A stretch of DNA of 64,000 nucleotides from Pseudomonas fluorescens. GTDB taxonomy: Bacteria; Pseudomonadota; Gammaproteobacteria; Pseudomonadales; Pseudomonadaceae. Both the position numbers and the translations under genes were made by a program. Within the stretch, counting starts at the first letter, position 1; each line of letters starts with the position of its first letter. The DNA lies in contig NZ_CP038438.1 in the NCBI RefSeq assembly GCF_004683905.1, positions 5,642,001 through 5,706,000 on the forward strand, in the 5' to 3' direction. Below are positions 60,106-64,000 of the stretch, piece after piece. The notes beneath the pieces were generated by a model, which ran no database searches, was not told where the DNA came from, and worked only from the letters and a program-made list of their open reading frames with translations.

Positions 60106-61005
60106 ATGACCCTCCCGTCCGATCTGCCCGCAGAACTCGCCCACCGTGGCGTGCGCCCGGCCGATCGCCTCGGATTTACCCTGTTTCTCGCGGCGCTGAT
60201 TCATTTGGCGCTGCTGCTTGGCGTTGGCTTCACCATGGTCGAGCCCAAGCAGATCAGCAAAACCCTGGAAATCACCCTCGCCACCTTCAAGAGCGAAACC
60301 AAGCCGAAAAAGGCTGACTTCCTCGCTCAGGAAAACCAGGAAGGCAGCGGCACCCTCGACAAGAAGGCGATTCCCAAGACCACCGAGGTCGCGCCGTTCC
60401 AGGACAATCAGGTCAAGAAGGTCACCCCGCCCCCGGCCGCCAAACCGGAAGTACGCGAAGCGGCGCCCAAGGCTGCGGTGACCACCGTGGCGCCGAAACA
60501 GCAAAAGGCGCCGACCAAGAAAGAAGAAACCAAAACCGAGACCAAACCCGCGGTCAACGCGCCGACATTCGACAGCTCGCAGTTGTCCAGCGACATCGCC
60601 AGCCTCGAAGCGGAACTGGCCAACGAACAACAGTTGTACGCCAAGCGCCCGCGGATTCACCGCTTGAGCGCCGCCTCGACCATGCGCGACAAGGGCGCCT
60701 GGTACAAGGACGACTGGCGCAAGAAGGTCGAGCGCATCGGCAACCTCAATTACCCGGAAGAAGCGCGGCGCAAGCAGATTTACGGCAACCTGCGCCTGAT
60801 GGTTTCGATCAACCGCGACGGCTCGCTGTATGAAGTGCTGGTGCTGGAATCCTCCGGCCAGCCGCTGCTGGATCAGGCGGCGCAGCGCATCGTCCGGCTG
60901 GCGGCACCGTTTGCACCGTTTACCGGCGATCTGTCGGATATCGACCGACTGGAAATCATCCGCACCTGGAAATTCGCCCGGGGCGACAAGCTTTCCAGCA
61001 ACTGA
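60106..61005 (+). CDS. tonB: TonB family protein (TonB3-like)
   Basis: The 299-residue protein has one N-terminal membrane helix (LGFTLFLAALIHLALLLGVGF), a Lys/Pro/Ala-rich periplasmic spacer (about 60-170) and a C-terminal TonB domain (LNYPEEARRKQIYGNLRLMVSINRDGSLYEV). It occupies the position of P. aeruginosa tonB3 (PA0406), which is needed for twitching motility and type IV pilus assembly. Location beside the pil-chp operon supports that role rather than general iron uptake. No exbB or exbD is adjacent. Confidence 0.9.
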   Translation: MTLPSDLPAELAHRGVRPADRLGFTLFLAALIHLALLLGVGFTMVEPKQISKTLEITLATFKSETKPKKADFLAQENQEGSGTLDKKAIPKTTEVAPFQDNQVKKVTPPPAAKPEVREAAPKAAVTTVAPKQQKAPTKKEETKTETKPAVNAPTFDSSQLSSDIASLEAELANEQQLYAKRPRIHRLSAASTMRDKGAWYKDDWRKKVERIGNLNYPEEARRKQIYGNLRLMVSINRDGSLYEVLVLESSGQPLLDQAAQRIVRLAAPFAPFTGDLSDIDRLEIIRTWKFARGDKLSSN

Positions 61006-61024
61006 CCGCCGGCATACAGTTTTT

Positions 61025-61157
61025 TTGGTGAGGGGATTTATCCCCGATCGGCTGCGAAGCAGTCGCAAAACCAGCATGCGCGGTATGTCAGGCATATCAC
61101 GTCAATGGATTCAGGGCCGCTTCGCGCCCCATCGGGGATAAATCCCCTCACCACAAA
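61025..61157. repeat. Second REP family (GGGGATTTATCCCC type), inverted pair
   Basis: A further inverted pair of the GTGAGGGGATTTATCCCC repeat lies between tonB and algH and occupies most of the gap. Confidence 0.87.
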
Positions 61158-61238
61158 GGTTCAGCTTCAACAATGGATCTGCGTTGTTCTCTGATCGTCA
61201 GCTTGTCAGTTTGCCCCTACGACGCCACACTATCGCTC

Positions 61239-61811
61239 ATGAAAAACGTCAGCCCCAGCTACCTCAAGCATCACTTCCTGATCGCCATGCCACACATGGC
61301 CGACCCGAACTTTGCCCACACCTTGACCTACATCGTCGAGCACACGGCCAATGGCGCCATGGGGCTGGTGGTCAATCGACCGCAAGAGCTGAATCTGGCT
61401 GACATTCTTGAACAACTGCGCCCGGACATCGACCCGCCAGCGCTGTGCCAGCATGTGCCGATCTTCATTGGTGGCCCGGTGCAGACCGATCGCGGTTTCG
61501 TCCTGCACCCGTCGGGCAAGACCTTTCAGGCCACCGTTGAGCTTGACGGGGATCTGGCGCTGTCCACCTCGCAGGACGTGCTGTTCGCCATCGCCGACGG
61601 CGTAGGCCCGGCGAAAAGCGTAATCACCCTTGGTTATGCCGGTTGGGAAGCCGGGCAACTGGAGGCCGAACTGGCCGACAACGCCTGGCTGACCTGCCCG
61701 TACGACGCCGACATCCTGTTCAACACCAGCAGCGAGCTGCGTCTGGAAGCGGCGGCACGGCATCTGGGGATCAACCTCAGCCTGCTGACCAGTCAGGCGG
61801 GGCACGCCTGA
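61239..61811 (+). CDS. algH: YqgE/AlgH family protein
   Basis: The 190-residue protein matches the AlgH/YqgE family: LKHHFLIAMPHMADPNFAHT, NGAMGLVVNRPQELN, VPIFIGGPVQTDRGFVLH and VITLGYAGWEAGQLEAEL. It was named for an effect on alginate regulation in P. aeruginosa, but its biochemical role is not settled. The ATG at 61239 gives the family N terminus. Its TGA overlaps the ruvX ATG by one base (TGATG). Confidence 0.94.
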   Translation: MKNVSPSYLKHHFLIAMPHMADPNFAHTLTYIVEHTANGAMGLVVNRPQELNLADILEQLRPDIDPPALCQHVPIFIGGPVQTDRGFVLHPSGKTFQATVELDGDLALSTSQDVLFAIADGVGPAKSVITLGYAGWEAGQLEAELADNAWLTCPYDADILFNTSSELRLEAAARHLGINLSLLTSQAGHA

Positions 61812-62248
61812 TGGCCCTGCGCCTGATTCTCGGCTTCGATTACGGCACCAAACAGATCGGCGTTGCGGTCGGCCAGGTGATTACCGGCCAGGCCCGCGAG
61901 CTGTGCACCCTGAAAGCGCAGAACGGCGTGCCCGACTGGAATCAGGTCGAAGCGCTGTTCAAGGAATGGAAACCCGACGCCGTGGTGGTCGGCCTGCCGC
62001 TGAACATGGACGGTACGCCCAGCGAGATGTGCCTGCGCGCGGAGAAATTCGCCCGCCGTCTCAATGGCCGCTTCAATGTGCCCTTCTATACCCACGACGA
62101 ACGCCTGACCACCTTTGAAGCCAAGGGTGAGCGACTGGTGCGCGGCGGGCAGAAAGGCAGTTACCGCGACAACCCGGTGGACGCCATCGCCGCCGCCCTG
62201 CTGTTGCAGGGCTGGCTCGATGAAAACACTGCATTGTTTGAATCCTGA
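61811..62248 (+). CDS. ruvX: RuvX/YqgF family RNase H-fold nuclease
   Basis: The 145-residue protein has the RNase H-like core of YqgF: LGFDYGTKQIGVAVGQ (first catalytic Asp), VVVGLPLNMDGTPSEM, THDERLTTFEA and the final NPVDAIAAALLLQGWL with the last Asp. Family members take part in 16S rRNA 5'-end processing or Holliday-junction-type cleavage. Translation is coupled to algH. The longer upstream frame overlaps algH and is rejected. Confidence 0.95.
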   Translation: MALRLILGFDYGTKQIGVAVGQVITGQARELCTLKAQNGVPDWNQVEALFKEWKPDAVVVGLPLNMDGTPSEMCLRAEKFARRLNGRFNVPFYTHDERLTTFEAKGERLVRGGQKGSYRDNPVDAIAAALLLQGWLDENTALFES

Positions 62249-62249
62249 C

Positions 62250-62271
62250 AAGCGCTTCGGCGCTTTTCTTT
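62250..62271 (+). terminator. Intrinsic terminator after ruvX
   Basis: AAGCGC-TTCG-GCGCTT, a UUCG tetraloop hairpin, is followed by TTCTTTT. It lies directly past the ruvX stop. Confidence 0.75.
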
Positions 62272-62329
62272 TGGTTATAAACCCAGCCACGTCCGGCAGG
62301 ACGCGGCTCGGAATCACGAAGGAGCATCC

Positions 62330-62836
62330 ATGAGCCTGCCCAATCCCGCCGATCTGATCAGCCAGATGGCGACCCGCCTCAAGGCGCACCTTGCACAGCG
62401 TGATATCAGCGAACCGCGTTACATTGGCATCCGCACCGGCGGCATCTGGGTCGCGCAGGCCCTGCTCAAGGAATTGGCCAGCGACGCGCCGCTGGGCACG
62501 CTGGATGTTTCCTTCTACCGCGACGACTTCAGCCAGAACGGCCTGCACCCGCAAGTGCGCCCGTCGGCCCTGCCCTTCGAGATCGAAGGCCAGCACCTGG
62601 TGCTGATCGATGACGTATTGATGAGCGGCCGGACCATCCGCGCCGCCATGAACGAATTGTTCGACTACGGCCGCCCGGCCAGCGTGACCCTGGTCTGCCT
62701 GCTCGATCTGGACGCTGGCGAACTGCCGATCCGCCCGAACGTGGTGGGTGCGACCCTGTCGCTGGCCGCCAATGAGCGGGTCAAGCTGTCCGGCCCGGAG
62801 CCGCTGACGCTCGAACTGCAAGACCTGAATTCCTAA
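62330..62836 (+). CDS. pyrR: Pyrimidine operon regulator / uracil phosphoribosyltransferase PyrR
   Basis: The 168-residue protein has a type I phosphoribosyltransferase fold: YIGIRTGGIWVAQAL, LDVSFYRDDFSQNG and the PRPP site HLVLIDDVLMSGRTIRAAMNE. In Bacillus PyrR binds pyr mRNA; in pseudomonads it is reported to affect pyr gene expression, with a less well-known mechanism. GAAGGAG precedes the ATG. It lies 28 bases before pyrB and is co-transcribed. Confidence 0.93.
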   Translation: MSLPNPADLISQMATRLKAHLAQRDISEPRYIGIRTGGIWVAQALLKELASDAPLGTLDVSFYRDDFSQNGLHPQVRPSALPFEIEGQHLVLIDDVLMSGRTIRAAMNELFDYGRPASVTLVCLLDLDAGELPIRPNVVGATLSLAANERVKLSGPEPLTLELQDLNS

Positions 62837-62864
62837 CCCGCCCTTATTGAGAGTCCCCCTCGCG

Positions 62865-63869
62865 ATGACGCCTCTAGATACCAAGCGCCCGCTGCAGCTC
62901 AATGATCAGGGCCAGCTGCGCCACTTCCTCTCGCTCGATGGCCTGCGCCGCGAGTTGCTGACGGAAATCCTCGACACTGCCGACTCGTTCCTCGAAGTCG
63001 GTGCCCGGGCGGTGAAGAAGGTCCCGTTGCTGCGCGGCAAGACCGTGTGCAACGTGTTCTTCGAAAACTCCACCCGCACCCGCACCACCTTCGAACTGGC
63101 GGCCCAGCGGCTGTCGGCGGACGTGATCACCCTGAACGTGTCGACCTCGTCGGCCAGCAAAGGTGAAACCCTGCTCGACACCCTGCGCAATCTCGAAGCG
63201 ATGGCCGCCGACATGTTCGTGGTGCGCCACGGTGACTCCGGCGCCGCACACTTCATCGCCGAACACGTCTGCCCGCAGGTGGCAATCATCAACGGCGGCG
63301 ACGGCCGTCACGCGCACCCGACCCAAGGCATGCTCGACATGCTCACCATCCGTCGGCACAAGGGCGGTTTCGAAAACCTCTCGGTGGCGATCGTCGGCGA
63401 CATCCTGCACTCGCGGGTGGCGCGCTCGAACATGCTCGCGCTGAAGACCCTCGGCTGCCCGGACATCCGCGTGATCGCGCCGAAGACCCTGCTGCCGATC
63501 GGCATCGAGCAGTACGGCGTCAAGGTCTACACCGACATGAACGAAGGCCTGAAGGACGTCGACGTGGTGATCATGCTGCGCCTGCAGCGTGAGCGCATGA
63601 CCGGCGGCCTGCTACCGAGCGAAGGCGAGTTCTACCGCCTGTTCGGCCTGACCACCGCGCGTCTGGCCGGGGCCAAACCCGATTGCATCGTCATGCACCC
63701 AGGGCCGATCAACCGTGGGGTAGAGATCGAGTCGGCGGTGGCCGACGGCCCGCATTCGGTGATCCTCAATCAAGTCACCTACGGCATCGCCATCCGCATG
63801 GCCGTGCTGTCGATGGCCATGAGCGGGCAAACAGCGCAACGTCAATTCGAGCAGGAGAACGCCCAGTGA
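62865..63869 (+). CDS. pyrB: Aspartate carbamoyltransferase catalytic chain
   Basis: The 334-residue enzyme makes N-carbamoylaspartate, the first committed pyrimidine intermediate. Carbamoyl-phosphate site FFENSTRTRTTFE (STRTR 69-73), GDGRHAHPTQGMLDMLT and VMHPGPINRGVEI are intact. The longer N terminus is usual for the pseudomonad class A enzyme, which assembles with the inactive dihydroorotase-like PyrC'. The ATG at 62865 is preferred over 62847. Its stop overlaps the pyrC' GTG by four bases. Confidence 0.97.
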   Translation: MTPLDTKRPLQLNDQGQLRHFLSLDGLRRELLTEILDTADSFLEVGARAVKKVPLLRGKTVCNVFFENSTRTRTTFELAAQRLSADVITLNVSTSSASKGETLLDTLRNLEAMAADMFVVRHGDSGAAHFIAEHVCPQVAIINGGDGRHAHPTQGMLDMLTIRRHKGGFENLSVAIVGDILHSRVARSNMLALKTLGCPDIRVIAPKTLLPIGIEQYGVKVYTDMNEGLKDVDVVIMLRLQRERMTGGLLPSEGEFYRLFGLTTARLAGAKPDCIVMHPGPINRGVEIESAVADGPHSVILNQVTYGIAIRMAVLSMAMSGQTAQRQFEQENAQ

Positions 63870-64000
63870 AGCTCAGCATTCTCGGCGCCCGCGTCATCGA
63901 TCCAAGCAGCGGCCTGGATCAAATCACCGACATCCACGTTGAAGCCTGCAAGATCGTCGCCCTCGGCGCCGCACCGGCCGGTTTCACCGCTGTGGAAACC
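63866..64000 (+). CDS. pyrC': Dihydroorotase-like PyrC' (partial)
   Basis: Only the first 45 codons are inside the window. They read MKLSILGARVIDPSSGLDQ, the N-terminal strand of dihydroorotase-fold proteins. The GTG start overlaps the pyrB stop as GTGA. By position this is the pseudo-dihydroorotase that structures the aspartate carbamoyltransferase dodecamer in pseudomonads. Loss of metal-binding histidines cannot be checked here because those residues lie beyond the edge. Confidence 0.85.
   Translation, partial: MKLSILGARVIDPSSGLDQITDIHVEACKIVALGAAPAGFTAVET

Overview
The window is chromosomal DNA from a fluorescent pseudomonad, most likely of the Pseudomonas fluorescens group. The evidence is GC-rich coding sequence, Pseudomonas-type gene neighbourhoods (tktA-epd-pgk-fba, sahR-metK, ahcY-metF, rhlE, bioA-rsmE, pilGHIJ-chpA-chpC, gshB-tonB-algH-ruvX-pyrR-pyrB-pyrC'), and many copies of the Pseudomonas REP sequence whose core reads GAGCGGGCTTGCTCGCGA. 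No rRNA, tRNA, CRISPR array, prophage or complete insertion sequence was seen.

Layout. 0-3 kb: a truncated receiver-PAS-GGDEF regulator, a cytoplasmic-type PL7 alginate lyase with a clear sigma-70 promoter, and a small AT-rich islet with an unrecognised gene beside a 41-base palindrome. 3-9.4 kb (minus strand): central carbon genes tktA, epd, pgk and fba, with two small lipoprotein genes (one MliC-like) between pgk and fba. 9.4-12 kb: an ArsR-HTH/methyltransferase-fold regulator of the SahR type, transcribed with metK behind a perfect palindrome. 12-23 kb: DNA ligase B, a DUF1090 protein, a c'-type cytochrome lipoprotein, mltA, a MAPEG protein, several transporters, a LysR regulator and a thioesterase. 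23-26 kb: an SAH riboswitch with ahcY, then metF. 26-35 kb: a periplasmic binding protein, rhlE, a YceI/PasP-like protein, cytochrome b561, an exported amine oxidase with a Lys/Ala/Pro-rich tail, bioA and rsmE. 35-39 kb: a binding protein, a DadA-like oxidase and a divergent LysR regulator, then a hemolysin-III family protein. 39-47.7 kb: a complete malonate decarboxylase system (mdcR, madM, madL, mdcH, G, E, D, C, B, A). 47.7-48.8 kb: a MITE-like repeat and a DUF6124 gene with a strongly structured 5' leader. 48.8-58.8 kb: the Pil-Chp chemosensory operon. 59-64 kb: gshB, a TonB3-like gene, algH, ruvX and the start of the pyrimidine cluster.

How genes work together. metK, ahcY and metF cover most of the S-adenosylmethionine cycle. 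The window carries two different S-adenosylhomocysteine sensors for it: a SahR-like protein at metK and a riboswitch at ahcY. The mdc genes form one translationally coupled operon for malonate uptake, activation and decarboxylation, with a LysR-type dyad upstream of mdcA. The Pil-Chp genes encode a type IV pilus chemosensory pathway, but the methyltransferase (pilK) and methylesterase (chpB) known from P. aeruginosa are missing at their usual places.

The main candidate for something undescribed is the DUF6124 leader at about 48.26-48.48 kb. It has consecutive hairpins, a UUCG hairpin followed by a U tract, and one segment that can pair with either of two copies of the same sequence. Other points worth following are the palindrome and AT-rich islet near 2.1-2.7 kb, the SahR operator candidate, the terminator-shaped hairpins of unexpected polarity in the tktA/sahR and pilG/gshB gaps, and the shift from one REP family to others across the window.
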